A stretch of 36,271 nt of DNA from Bacilli bacterium (GTDB lineage Bacteria; Bacillota_I; Bacilli_A; RF39; UBA660). The notes beneath the pieces are model-generated. The model saw nothing but the letters and a program-made list of their open reading frames with translations, had not been told where the DNA came from and ran no database searches. The translations under genes were made by a program, and so were the position numbers. Where the stretch lies: NCBI GenBank assembly GCA_016290195.1, contig JAEETF010000038.1:1-36271 (forward strand), in the 5' to 3' direction. This document shows positions 1-9,843 of the stretch, piece by piece (the stretch's first letter is position 1; each line of letters begins with the position of its first letter).

Positions 1-2
1 AT

Positions 3-146
3 GAAGATGATTTATTTTATCTTGGATTAAGAGGTATAAATAAGATTGAAGCTACTAAGTTATTAGTAAAAAGTTATCTAATGTCAGATATTTGTGAAAG
101 TGAAAATAATTATATTATTGATTTAACTAAAAAATATTGGAGGTGA
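3..146 (+). CDS. sufD: SufB/SufD family Fe-S assembly protein, C-terminal fragment (truncated by window start), TGA stop
   Basis: Frame 3 reads EDDLFYLGLRGINKIEATKLLVKSYLMSDICESENNYIIDLTKKYWR*; 'LFYLxxRG..xxEAxxLL' is the SufB/D C-terminus; directly upstream of sufS. Confidence 0.7.
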   Translation, partial: EDDLFYLGLRGINKIEATKLLVKSYLMSDICESENNYIIDLTKKYWR

Positions 147-150
147 TATT

Positions 151-1344
151 TTGAATCGTGATGATTTTGAAGTTTTAAAAGAAAATTATATATATTTTGA
201 TAATGGTGCAACTACTTTTAAACCAAATATTGTTCTTGAAAAAATAAAAGATTATTATACTAAATATACTGCTAATGCTCATCGTGGTGATTATGATTTT
301 AGTTTAATAGTTGATAATTTATATGAACAAACAAGAAAAGATATAAAAGAATTCATAAATGCTAAAAGTGAAAAAGAAATTGTTTTTACAAGTGGAGCTA
401 CTATGTCTCTTAATCAAATAGTATTTGGATTTTTTAAAAATTATTTAAAAAAAGATGATGAAGTTTTAATTACAAAAGCAGAACATGCATCAAATATTTT
501 ACCTTGGTTTGAACTTGAAGATAGTAATAATATAAAAGTAAATTATATACCACTTAATGATGATTATACTTTAAGTTTTGAAAGTGTTTTAAATAGTATA
601 ACTGATAAAACTAAAGTAATTAGTATTGCTCATATTACTAATGTAGTTGGTGATGTTCGTGATATTGAAAAAATAATTAATTTAGCTCACTCAAAAAATA
701 TACTTGTTGTAATAGATGGTGCACAAAGTGTACCTCATATGAAAATTGATGTTCAAAAATTAGATATTGATTTTTTGGCTTTTTCAGGTCACAAAATGCT
801 TGGCCCAACTGGTATTGGTGTTATGTATGCTAAAGAAAAATATTTGAATAATATGTTTCCACTTTGTTATGGTGGGGGAATGAATGCTAGTTTTATATCA
901 GATGGAACTAGAGAATATAAAGAAATACCATATTTATTTGAAGCAGGTACCCCAAATATTGAAGGTGTTCTTGGACTTGGGGCTGCTATTAATTATTTAA
1001 ATAGTATTGGTATGTATAAAATAAGTACTTATGAAAAAGAATTAAAAAAATATTTAGTAAATCGTTTAAAAGAAATAAAAGATATTATTATTTATAACGA
1101 AAATACTGAAAGCGGTATTGTAACATTTAATTTAAAAGATATATTTGCTCAGGATTTGGCTGTTTATTTAAATAAGTATCATATATGTGTTAGAGCAGGT
1201 AATCATTGTGCTAAAATCTTAAAAGATGATTTAAAAATTAAAAATACTTGTCGTATTAGTTTATACTTATATAATACTAAAGAAGAAATTGATAAGTTAA
1301 TAGAAGTACTTAAAAATCCTAATTTGAAAAATGAATTAATCTAG
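151..1344 (+). CDS. sufS: Cysteine desulfurase, SufS family (TTG start, GGAGGTG RBS)
   Basis: PLP lysine motif FSGHKMLGPTGIGV and catalytic RAGNHCAK; position after SufD-like fragment. Confidence 0.93.
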   Translation: MNRDDFEVLKENYIYFDNGATTFKPNIVLEKIKDYYTKYTANAHRGDYDFSLIVDNLYEQTRKDIKEFINAKSEKEIVFTSGATMSLNQIVFGFFKNYLKKDDEVLITKAEHASNILPWFELEDSNNIKVNYIPLNDDYTLSFESVLNSITDKTKVISIAHITNVVGDVRDIEKIINLAHSKNILVVIDGAQSVPHMKIDVQKLDIDFLAFSGHKMLGPTGIGVMYAKEKYLNNMFPLCYGGGMNASFISDGTREYKEIPYLFEAGTPNIEGVLGLGAAINYLNSIGMYKISTYEKELKKYLVNRLKEIKDIIIYNENTESGIVTFNLKDIFAQDLAVYLNKYHICVRAGNHCAKILKDDLKIKNTCRISLYLYNTKEEIDKLIEVLKNPNLKNELI

Positions 1345-1363
1345 ATGCATATGCATCTTTTTT
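1343..1363 (+). terminator. Intrinsic terminator after sufS
   Basis: AGATGCATATGCATCT palindrome followed by T-run. Confidence 0.75.
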
Positions 1364-1385
1364 ATATTTGATGTAGTTTAGTAGT

Positions 1386-1414
1386 TTGACAATAATAAAT
1401 ATTTTTGCTACTAT
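1386..1414 (+). promoter_or_regulatory. Sigma-A promoter, extended -10
   Basis: TTGACA (1386-1391), 17 nt, TGC-TACTAT (1409-1414). Confidence 0.65.
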
Positions 1415-1439
1415 TAATTAGTATAGATAGGGTGATGAT

Positions 1440-1877
1440 ATGAAAAAAATATTATTATTTAGTTTATTATGTTTATTAGTAGTTACTGGTTGTGGAAGTA
1501 AAAAAGAAGAAAAGAAAAACTTAAAAGATATTGAAAAGAAAATAATTGCTCTTGATAATTTTAAAAATCATGAATCTGTTTCTAAAGATACTATTGAAAA
1601 GAAATATAGTATTGATTTAGGAGATGCAGATGTATTAATGATTGCTGCTAAAAAATATGATGATGCAAGTATAGTATTTATTACTGAAAAAAATGATAAA
1701 ACTAAGACTGAAGTAGATGCATTTGTTAAAGCATATAATGATCAATGGGTAAAAATGAATTACTTTCCAGAACAAAAAGAACTAGTTGAAAAGGCTACAT
1801 ATAAAACAGAAGGTAATTATATAATTTATATTGTTTCAGAAAATAATGATGAAGTTTTAAAAATAGTAAATGAATAA
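1440..1877 (+). CDS. Small lipoprotein, DUF4358-like
   Basis: Signal peptide with lipobox LVVTGCGSKKEEKK; overall resemblance to DUF4358 proteins. Confidence 0.7.
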   Translation: MKKILLFSLLCLLVVTGCGSKKEEKKNLKDIEKKIIALDNFKNHESVSKDTIEKKYSIDLGDADVLMIAAKKYDDASIVFITEKNDKTKTEVDAFVKAYNDQWVKMNYFPEQKELVEKATYKTEGNYIIYIVSENNDEVLKIVNE

Positions 1878-1904
1878 AAATCTATTTTAAAACTTCTTTT
1901 TTTG
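1851..1904 (+). terminator. Intrinsic terminator overlapping the 3' end of the lipoprotein CDS
   Basis: GAAGTTTTAAAAATAG (1851-1866) pairs with CTATTTTAAAACTTC (1882-1896), then T-run. Confidence 0.65.
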
Positions 1905-1954
1905 TGGTATGATAGAATGGTAATGAATAATATAGATGTTAGGAGTTTTGTTTT

Positions 1955-2584
1955 GTGCAATTTAATATAGATGATAAGACATATAATATTGTTATTATAA
2001 AAAAACATAATAAAAATACATATATACGTATTGATGAAGAATTAAATATAGTTGTTACTACAGGTATATTTACTACTAAAAAAATGATTATTGATATTCT
2101 TGAAAAAAATGAAAAAGCAATTATAAGAATGCTTAATCAAAAAGAAAAAGAATTAAATAAAAAGAATAATTTTTATTATTTAGGTAAAGAATATCAATTA
2201 ATATTAACTAATTTAGATGAAATAAAATTTGATGGTAATTATTTGTATGCTAATAACAAAAAATTTAATAATTGGTATAAGAAACAAATGCAAACAATAT
2301 TTAGTGAAAGATTAAAGTATAATTATGATTTATTTGAAGAAAGTATACCTTTTCCAAATTTAAGAATTAGAACTATGAAAACTAGATGGGGAGTTTGTAA
2401 TATTAAAACCAAAACAGTAACATTAAATAGTTTATTACTTAGATATGAAATTGATAAAATTGATTATGTTATTATTCATGAATTAAGTCATTTAATATAT
2501 GCTAATCATTCTAAGGACTTTTGGAAATTAGTTTCTAAATATTGTCCAAAATATAAAGAAATGCGTAAAGCATTAAAGGAGTAG
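1955..2584 (+). CDS. YgjP-like metallopeptidase domain protein (DUF45/M48-like), GTG start
   Basis: HELSHLIYANHSKDFWKLVSKYCPKYKEMRKAL zinc-binding motif. Confidence 0.85.
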   Translation: MQFNIDDKTYNIVIIKKHNKNTYIRIDEELNIVVTTGIFTTKKMIIDILEKNEKAIIRMLNQKEKELNKKNNFYYLGKEYQLILTNLDEIKFDGNYLYANNKKFNNWYKKQMQTIFSERLKYNYDLFEESIPFPNLRIRTMKTRWGVCNIKTKTVTLNSLLLRYEIDKIDYVIIHELSHLIYANHSKDFWKLVSKYCPKYKEMRKALKE

Positions 2585-2590
2585 TGAAGT

Positions 2591-3802
2591 ATGTTTAAAA
2601 AGTTATTTTCAATATTAACTATTTTTCTTTTACTTATTCCACATGTAATAATTCCTGATATGGTTGTTAAAGCTGAAACACTTGGAGATGTAGAACGTGA
2701 ACTTGAAAAATACAAAGCTGACTACCAGGCAAATAAGGAAATGCAACAACAAACAAAAGAAGAAATGCAAGATACTCAAAATAAAATAGCTAAAGCAAAT
2801 AATGATATTGTGGTTGCTAATAATGAAATTATTGCACTTCAAAAAGAAATAGAGGACTTAAATAAAGAGATATCTAAAAAAGAATCAGAAATAAAAGAAA
2901 TAATGAATTTTTTTCAAAAATCTAATGGCGAATCTGCTTATTTAGAGTATATGTTTGGTGCTAAAACATTTACCGATTTTATTTATCGTATGGCAATTTC
3001 TGAACAAATGACAGATTATAATAAACGTTTAATTAAAGAATATGAAGAAAAAATAGAAGAAAATAATAAAAAAACTGAAGAATTAGGTAGTAGAAAAACA
3101 GAATTACAAAAAATGCAACAAAATTTGGAAGTTTTATATAAAAGTTTACAAACTGATTTAAATTCATACATTGAAGATCAAGTATCTATTGAAGAAGAAA
3201 TTCGTATGAAAGAAGATGCGATTGCAATGTATAAAGAAATGGGTTGCCAAACTGATGATGAAATAGATATATGTACTAGAGAAAAACTTCCACCAACAAC
3301 AGAATTATTTAGACCACTTGTATCTGGTTATGTAACTCAAGAATTTGGAAGACCTGATTCATCAACATCATATTTATATTCAATCCATGGAGCTATTGAT
3401 ATTTCAACTTATGACAATAATACACCAGTTTATGCAGCAGGTAATGGACTTGTAGTTGCGATTTCAAGAAATCAATCTTGTGGTAATAACATTGTTTACA
3501 TTCAACATGTTTTATATAGTGGAGAAACATATACAACTGCGTATTGGCATCTTAGAAGAGTATTAGTTGATGAAGGTGATGTTGTTACTAAAGATACACC
3601 AATTGGTATTATGGGTGGTGCATATTATGATTATGATGAATGTGCAATGGGCGCTCATGTTCACTTTGTAGTAGCAACCGGTCTATATTTACAAGATTAT
3701 TATTATATTTCAACACTTAATTCAAGAAGAATTAATCCTCGTATGGTAGTTAATTTCCCAGATTATGGAGTTGAATGGGAAGATCGTTTAACTAAATATT
3801 AA
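2591..3802 (+). CDS. Secreted coiled-coil M23 (LytM/EnvC-like) peptidoglycan endopeptidase
   Basis: Signal peptide, long coiled coil, then C-terminal M23 domain: HGAIDIS...GNGLVVAIS...HLRRVLV..GDVVTKDTPIGIMGG...GAHVHFVVA. Confidence 0.9.
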   Translation: MFKKLFSILTIFLLLIPHVIIPDMVVKAETLGDVERELEKYKADYQANKEMQQQTKEEMQDTQNKIAKANNDIVVANNEIIALQKEIEDLNKEISKKESEIKEIMNFFQKSNGESAYLEYMFGAKTFTDFIYRMAISEQMTDYNKRLIKEYEEKIEENNKKTEELGSRKTELQKMQQNLEVLYKSLQTDLNSYIEDQVSIEEEIRMKEDAIAMYKEMGCQTDDEIDICTREKLPPTTELFRPLVSGYVTQEFGRPDSSTSYLYSIHGAIDISTYDNNTPVYAAGNGLVVAISRNQSCGNNIVYIQHVLYSGETYTTAYWHLRRVLVDEGDVVTKDTPIGIMGGAYYDYDECAMGAHVHFVVATGLYLQDYYYISTLNSRRINPRMVVNFPDYGVEWEDRLTKY

Positions 3803-3846
3803 CAATATATGACATTATAAAGATTTATAATTATATTGGTGATAAT

Positions 3847-4026
3847 ATGAAAGTTAAAGTATTTGATGAAAGTCATGAAAAAGATTTAGAAGTATCTATA
3901 AATAATTTTTTAACTGAATTAGAAGGTGATGTTATTGATATTAAATATCAGACATCTATAGGTATTTTTTCTGATGAACAAGTATTTTGTTTTTCAGCTA
4001 TGATTATATATTGCGAAAAAGATTAA
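3847..4026 (+). CDS. Sporulation protein Cse60-like, 59 aa (below the supplied ORF-track cutoff)
   Basis: MKVKVFDESHEKDLEVSINNFLTELEGDVIDIKYQTSIGIFSDEQVFCFSAMIIYCEKD; matches the remembered Cse60 pattern 'MKVKVFDExHExDLE..IN.FL..V.DIKY.....F.FSAMIIY'; GGTG upstream. Confidence 0.75.
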   Translation: MKVKVFDESHEKDLEVSINNFLTELEGDVIDIKYQTSIGIFSDEQVFCFSAMIIYCEKD

Positions 4027-4042
4027 GTTTTAATCTTTTTTT
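4013..4042 (+). terminator. Intrinsic terminator after cse60-like gene
   Basis: AAAAAGATTAAGTTTTAATCTTTTTTTG. Confidence 0.65.
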
Positions 4043-4124
4043 GTTAAAAAAACATAATATTTCTTTAAAAAAAAGGCAATTTAATATATAATATAAATGT
4101 AATGTTTATTATTAGGAGGTAAAA

Positions 4125-4427
4125 ATGGATGACGTTGCTTTTTCTTCAATAGAAGAGTTATATAAAAGAGTAAAACCAGCCCTAGTTACAAAATGTAGTG
4201 AACTTAAAAGAATGGGTATCAACTATGTAACAGAAGAAGATATATGGAATTATCTTAAAGATAATGTATGGAATAATAGTCGTAATTTACGTTTATTTCA
4301 TATGGTTGATGATATTTTAAATACCGATAATCTGCAAATAGATGATTATGTAAAAAACAAAATGGGTTCTAAAAATAGAACCGTATATTTTAATGACAAG
4401 ATGGAGGACGATATAAATGAAAAGTAA
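4125..4427 (+). CDS. comN: ComN/YrzD-like post-transcriptional regulator
   Basis: Length, sequence character (IEELYKRVKPALVTKCSELKRMGINYVTEEDIWNYLKDNVW) and position directly upstream of secDF as in Bacilli. Confidence 0.75.
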   Translation: MDDVAFSSIEELYKRVKPALVTKCSELKRMGINYVTEEDIWNYLKDNVWNNSRNLRLFHMVDDILNTDNLQIDDYVKNKMGSKNRTVYFNDKMEDDINEK

Positions 4428-6636
4428 AGTATTTAGAAATATATGCTTAGTAGTAATAATATTAGGCATTGTAGGATTAGTATCAATTCCAATTTTAAAA
4501 GATATTAAATTTGGTCTTGATTTAAAGGGTGGTTTTGAAGTTTTATATCAAGTAGATACAATTGATGGCTCTGAACTTGATAGTGATATTGTTAACAATA
4601 CAGCTAAAACACTTAATAAAAGAATAGATGTTTTAGGTGTATCTGAACCAGAAATTGTTATTGAAGGAAGTGACAAGATTCGTGTTAAACTTGCTGGTGT
4701 AACAGATCAAAAAACAGCACGTGAAACTCTTGGAAAAGCAGCAAGCTTAAGCTTTAGAGATTCTAGCGATAAACTTATAATGTCTAGTAGCGTATTAAAA
4801 GCTGGTGGAGCTAGTGTAGGAAGAGATCAATATGGTAAACCTGCCGTATCTCTTAAAATTTCTGATAATGAAACATTTTATAAAAAAACAAAAGAAATTA
4901 GTGAAACAGATGATAAATTAATTGTTATTTGGTTAGACTTTGATGAAAGTAGTGATTCATATAGTAAAACAAAAATGACAACATCACTTGGAGAAACAAT
5001 TAATTTATGTGGTACTGATGCATCAAACTGTTTGTCAGCAGCAACTGTTTCTCAAGGATTTTCTGGAGATGTAATTATTCAAGGAGATTTTACTGAACAA
5101 GAAGTTAAATCACTTGTAGATCTTATTAATTCAGGTAGTTTACCTACTAAATTAACTGAAATATCATCAAAAACTGTTGCAGCATCATTTGGTGATTCTT
5201 CACTTACTAAAACATGTATAGCTGGAATAGTTGGCGTTTCATTAATCATTTTATTAATGATTGTTGTATATCGTTTTGCAGGATTTATTTCTGGGGCATG
5301 TATTTTAATTTATGCATTTACAACATTATTTATATTCTGGTTAGTTGGTGGTGTTTTAACACTTCCTGGTATTGCTGCCATGGTTATTGGTATTGGTATG
5401 GCAATTGATTCTAGTGTTATTAGTTTTGCCCGTATTAAAGATGAATTATCTGGTGGAACTAAACTTCAAATGGCTTATGTCAATGGTAATAAGAGTTCAT
5501 TCTCATCAATTTTTGATTCAAATTTAACAACTTTAATTGTTGCAATTGTATTATTTATATTAGGTGAAAGTAGTGTAAAAGGATTTGCTACTATGTTAAT
5601 TATAAGTACTATTGTTACAATGTTTGTTATGGTATTAATTAATAGATCATTATTAAAATTATTTGTTAAAACAGGTACTTTTGATAATAAATTAAATTTA
5701 TTTATTGGTTATAAAGAAAAGAAAAATAAAAAGAAATTTGAATTTAACTATGTAAAACATAGTAAAAAAATACTAATGTTTACAGTATGTATAATTATTG
5801 CTGGTGCAGTAGCACTATTCCGTACTGGATTAAAACTTGGAATTGATTTTAAAGGTGGAACGTCTATTACATTAAAAGCAAGTACTGCTTTTGTAGAAAA
5901 AGACTTAAAATCTGATGTTGAAAAATTAGGATTAAATCTTCAAGAACTTGAAATGATTGATAAGAATAATGTAATAATTAAAGTAGAAGATTCATTAGCT
6001 CAAGAACAAGTATTGAATTCTGAAAATTATTTTAAAGAAAAATATCAAGCCCAAACTGAAATTGGTGTTGTTTCAAATGTAGTTAAAAAACAACTTATAA
6101 AGAATGCAATTATATCATTATGTGTAGCTTTAATCTGTATAATTATTTATATTTCTATAAGATTTAGATTTAGTTTTGCAATTAGTGGTATATTTGCTCT
6201 TGCACATGATGTATTCTTAGTTATTGCAGTATTTAGTTTATTAAAATTAGAAATTAATAGTATGTTTATAGCTGCTATATTATCAATTATAGGATATTCA
6301 ATTAATGATACTATTGTTACTTTTGATAGAATAAGAGAAAATTTAAAAGAAAAAGAAAAAGATAAAATGCCATCTAAAGAAGTACTTGCAGGTATCGTTA
6401 ATAAGAGTTTAAATCAAATATTTGGACGTAGTGTTATTACTACTATAACTACACTTTTACCTGTTATTGCTCTTATTGTTTTAGGAGCTCATGAAATTAT
6501 TAATTTCAATATAGCTTTATTAATAGGATTAATAGCTGGTGTATATTCATCTTTATTTGTTGCTAGTCAATTATGGTTCTTAATTGAGAAACATTATGCT
6601 GGTAAAACAATTAAGAAAAAATGGTATGAGGAGTAA
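4417..6636 (+). CDS. secDF: Fused protein translocase subunit SecDF
   Basis: DLKGGFEVLYQV, GIGMAIDSSVISFARIKDEL, GIDFKGGTSITL, GYSINDTIVTFDRIREN motifs. Confidence 0.96.
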   Translation: MKSKVFRNICLVVIILGIVGLVSIPILKDIKFGLDLKGGFEVLYQVDTIDGSELDSDIVNNTAKTLNKRIDVLGVSEPEIVIEGSDKIRVKLAGVTDQKTARETLGKAASLSFRDSSDKLIMSSSVLKAGGASVGRDQYGKPAVSLKISDNETFYKKTKEISETDDKLIVIWLDFDESSDSYSKTKMTTSLGETINLCGTDASNCLSAATVSQGFSGDVIIQGDFTEQEVKSLVDLINSGSLPTKLTEISSKTVAASFGDSSLTKTCIAGIVGVSLIILLMIVVYRFAGFISGACILIYAFTTLFIFWLVGGVLTLPGIAAMVIGIGMAIDSSVISFARIKDELSGGTKLQMAYVNGNKSSFSSIFDSNLTTLIVAIVLFILGESSVKGFATMLIISTIVTMFVMVLINRSLLKLFVKTGTFDNKLNLFIGYKEKKNKKKFEFNYVKHSKKILMFTVCIIIAGAVALFRTGLKLGIDFKGGTSITLKASTAFVEKDLKSDVEKLGLNLQELEMIDKNNVIIKVEDSLAQEQVLNSENYFKEKYQAQTEIGVVSNVVKKQLIKNAIISLCVALICIIIYISIRFRFSFAISGIFALAHDVFLVIAVFSLLKLEINSMFIAAILSIIGYSINDTIVTFDRIRENLKEKEKDKMPSKEVLAGIVNKSLNQIFGRSVITTITTLLPVIALIVLGAHEIINFNIALLIGLIAGVYSSLFVASQLWFLIEKHYAGKTIKKKWYEE

Positions 6637-6639
6637 AAA

Positions 6640-8811
6640 ATGAAATCAGTTAATATTACACATTATGAAGATCTTTATGATGCAGCTAAGTGTTATATTA
6701 CTAATAAAAAAGAATTAAATTTACTTAATGAAACTTATGAATATGTTTCAAAAAAATATTTTGGTATTAAGCGTTTAACGGGTGATGATTTTATCGTTCA
6801 CCCGCTTAATGTAGCTTATATCCTTACTGATTTAAAGGTAGATGTACAAACACTTTGTGCTGCACTTTTACATGAAATCTTAAAAGATGAAAAAACAACT
6901 AAAGAAGAAATAGAAAAATTATTTGGAAATGAAATTGCTGATTTAGTAGAAGGTATTGATAAAATAAATCGTATGAGTTTTTCTAGTGAATCAGAAAGTA
7001 TGGCTAATAACAATCGTAAAATATTAGTTGGTTTATCTGAAGATGTACGTGTTATATTTATTAAACTTGCAGATAGACTTCATAATATGCGAACTATTTG
7101 GGTTCATCCTGAAACTGTTCAAAAAGAAAAAGCTAAGGAAACACTTGATATATTAGCTCCTATTGCGCATCGCTTGGGTATTAGTAAAATTAAAAGTGAA
7201 CTTGAAGATTTAGCTCTTCGTTATTATAAACCAGATGTTTATTTTTCTATTGTTGAATCTGTAAACAAAACAAAAAAAGAACGTGATAGTTTAATTGTCG
7301 AAATGATTAATACTATAGCTAATATATTAGAAGAAAATCATATTACTGCTGAAATTAAAGGTCGTGCTAAAAGTATTTATAGTATTTATAAAAAACTTGA
7401 TAAAGGTAAGAAATTTAGCGATATATATGATTTACTTGCACTTCGTGTTTATGTTGAAACTAAAGCAGAATGCTATCAAGTATTAGGTTTAATTCATGCA
7501 ATATATAAACCACTTCCTAAACGTTTTAAAGATTATATTGCTATGCCAAAACCTAATATGTATCAATCACTTCATACAACAGTTATTGGTATTGATGGTA
7601 ATTTTTTTGAAATACAAATTCGTACTTATGAAATGGATTATATAGCTGAAAAAGGAATTGCTGCTCATTGGTCTTATAAAGAAAAGGGTAGTGGTTCAAA
7701 AGCTAATATGGTAAGTACTATGGAGCAAAAACTTCAATTTTTTAGAGCTATTATGGAATTAAAAGAAGATGCTAAAAATGATGAAGAAATGCTTGATAAT
7801 TTACAGAATGATTTCTTTAATGATACTATTTATGTATTTACACCAAAAGGTGATGCTTTAGAACTTGCTAAAGGATCAACACCAATTGATTTTGCTTATG
7901 CAGTTCATACTGATGTAGGTAATAAAATGGTTGGAGCTATTGTAAATGGTAATATTGTATCATTTGATTATGAACTTCAAAATAATGATGTTGTTAAAAT
8001 TAATACTAATAAAAATTCTATTGGACCTAGTGCTGAATGGCTTAAACTTGCTAAATCAGGTCAAGCTAGAGGCAAAATTAAAAGTTTTTTAAATCGTGTT
8101 GATAGAGAAAATTATTTAAAAAATGGTCAAGAATTACTTAGTAAAGAATTACGTCGTAAAAAAATTGTTTTTTCAGATTTTCTAACAACTGAAAATATTG
8201 ATAAAATTTTATCAGAATTTAAATTAACAGATATTAATGAATTATATATTAATATTGGTTCTAATAAACTTACACCAATTCAAATAATACATTTTATTAA
8301 TAATAGTGATATTAATACTAAAGAAGAAATAATATTAAAAAAATCTATTATTTCAAATACAAATATTAAACCAAATAAAAATGATATTATTGTAGAAGGT
8401 ATTGATGAAATAAAAGTAAACGTTGCTTCATGTTGTAAGCCAATTCCAGGTGATGAAATAACAGGATTCATTACTAAAGGATATGGTATTACTATTCATA
8501 AACTTGATTGCCCAAATGTTGAAAATGAAGATGAAAGATTGATTGACGTAAGATGGAATGATAAAATTAATCAAAAATATTTAACAACCCTTTTAATTAG
8601 ATGTAATCCTAATAATAATGTATTATTAGATATTATAGCTAAAACAACTAGTAATGATATTAATGTTAATAGTATAAATACTATTAATAGTGATAATAAT
8701 GTTTTATATGAAATAACATTTAATGTCATAAATGTTGAAAGATTACATAAATTTATAAGAGACATAGAATTAATAAATAATGTTAATTCTGTAGAACGTA
8801 TTATAAAATAA
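6640..8811 (+). CDS. rel: RelA/SpoT homolog (Rel) (p)ppGpp synthetase with atypical HD hydrolase motif
   Basis: Synthetase core GRAKSIYSIYKK...FSDIYDLLALRVYV...RFKDYIAMPKPNMYQSLHTTVIG...EIQIRTYEMDYIAEKGIAAHW; TGS and ACT-like C-terminus; HD region reads LLHEILKDE. Confidence 0.95.
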   Translation: MKSVNITHYEDLYDAAKCYITNKKELNLLNETYEYVSKKYFGIKRLTGDDFIVHPLNVAYILTDLKVDVQTLCAALLHEILKDEKTTKEEIEKLFGNEIADLVEGIDKINRMSFSSESESMANNNRKILVGLSEDVRVIFIKLADRLHNMRTIWVHPETVQKEKAKETLDILAPIAHRLGISKIKSELEDLALRYYKPDVYFSIVESVNKTKKERDSLIVEMINTIANILEENHITAEIKGRAKSIYSIYKKLDKGKKFSDIYDLLALRVYVETKAECYQVLGLIHAIYKPLPKRFKDYIAMPKPNMYQSLHTTVIGIDGNFFEIQIRTYEMDYIAEKGIAAHWSYKEKGSGSKANMVSTMEQKLQFFRAIMELKEDAKNDEEMLDNLQNDFFNDTIYVFTPKGDALELAKGSTPIDFAYAVHTDVGNKMVGAIVNGNIVSFDYELQNNDVVKINTNKNSIGPSAEWLKLAKSGQARGKIKSFLNRVDRENYLKNGQELLSKELRRKKIVFSDFLTTENIDKILSEFKLTDINELYINIGSNKLTPIQIIHFINNSDINTKEEIILKKSIISNTNIKPNKNDIIVEGIDEIKVNVASCCKPIPGDEITGFITKGYGITIHKLDCPNVENEDERLIDVRWNDKINQKYLTTLLIRCNPNNNVLLDIIAKTTSNDINVNSINTINSDNNVLYEITFNVINVERLHKFIRDIELINNVNSVERIIK

Positions 8812-8826
8812 TTAAGGGTTGATTTT

Positions 8827-9843
8827 GTGGGGATAAATAAAAGAATACTTAATTTATTTATTATAATTTTTATAATATATTTAATATATCAAAGTAGTGG
8901 ATTATGGATAAATGTTATAAATTTATCTAAAAAAATAATATATCCACTTCTTTTTTCTTTTACACTAGCATATGCGATTTATCCCTTTTTTTTATTTTTA
9001 AAAAAAAAGAAACTGCCAAGTAGTATTTGTGTTATAATCATAATTAGTATTTTTTTTAGTATTGTTATTAGTTTTATATTATTTATAGTACCAATAATAT
9101 CTAAAGAATTATATAATCTTTTTAATAGTTTAATAGTTTTTTTAGAATATTTAATGCATAAATATAATTTAAATATAACTAGTATTGAAAATATAATATT
9201 TGATAATTTCAATATAATAACAGATAATATTCAGGTATTACCTAAAATATTTAGTAAATTATCTAGTTTTATAACACTTATATTTTTATCGTTTTCCTTT
9301 TTTATTTATATACTTATAAATATGGATAAAATAAGAGGAGTTATTAAAAATATTAGTTTAAAAAAATCACAAAAAATACTATATTTATTAATAAATATTG
9401 ATAAGGAATTAAAAGATTATTATAAAGGATTTACGAAAATTATGATTATTACATTATTTGAATATACAATATCATTTGTCATAATTGGACATCCAAATTA
9501 CTTAATATTGGGATTTTGTGCTGCAATATCTAGCTTTATTCCATATTTTGGTGGTATAATAATCAATGGTGTAGCACTTTTACTTGCTTTTGTTATTAGT
9601 AAAAGTTTGTTTATAAAAACACTTATATTATCTTTTATATTATCAATGATTGATAGTTATGTAATTAATCCCTATGTATATGGAAAAACAAATAAGATAC
9701 ATCCATTTGTATCAATACTATCCTTTTTTATAGGTAGTACATTATTTGGAATTATAGGAATAATATTTTCGATGCCAGTAACTATTATATTATTAAAGAT
9801 ATTTAAGTTTTTAAAGGAGGATTTATATGATACAAAAACCTAA
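8827..9843 (+). CDS. AI-2E/YtvI family membrane transporter (GTG start)
   Basis: Multi-TM; AAISSFIPYFGGIIINGVALLLAFV...SYVINPYVYGKTNKIHPFVSILSFFIGSTLFGIIGIIFSMPV typical of AI-2E exporters. Confidence 0.9.
   Translation: MGINKRILNLFIIIFIIYLIYQSSGLWINVINLSKKIIYPLLFSFTLAYAIYPFFLFLKKKKLPSSICVIIIISIFFSIVISFILFIVPIISKELYNLFNSLIVFLEYLMHKYNLNITSIENIIFDNFNIITDNIQVLPKIFSKLSSFITLIFLSFSFFIYILINMDKIRGVIKNISLKKSQKILYLLINIDKELKDYYKGFTKIMIITLFEYTISFVIIGHPNYLILGFCAAISSFIPYFGGIIINGVALLLAFVISKSLFIKTLILSFILSMIDSYVINPYVYGKTNKIHPFVSILSFFIGSTLFGIIGIIFSMPVTIILLKIFKFLKEDLYDTKT

Noticed and set aside
5214-5408. +1 frame ORF inside secDF
   Set aside because: Alternate-frame translation of a conserved membrane domain; no start signal
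8280-8765. Minus-strand ORFs opposite rel
   Set aside because: Antisense to conserved rel C-terminal domains; no supporting signals
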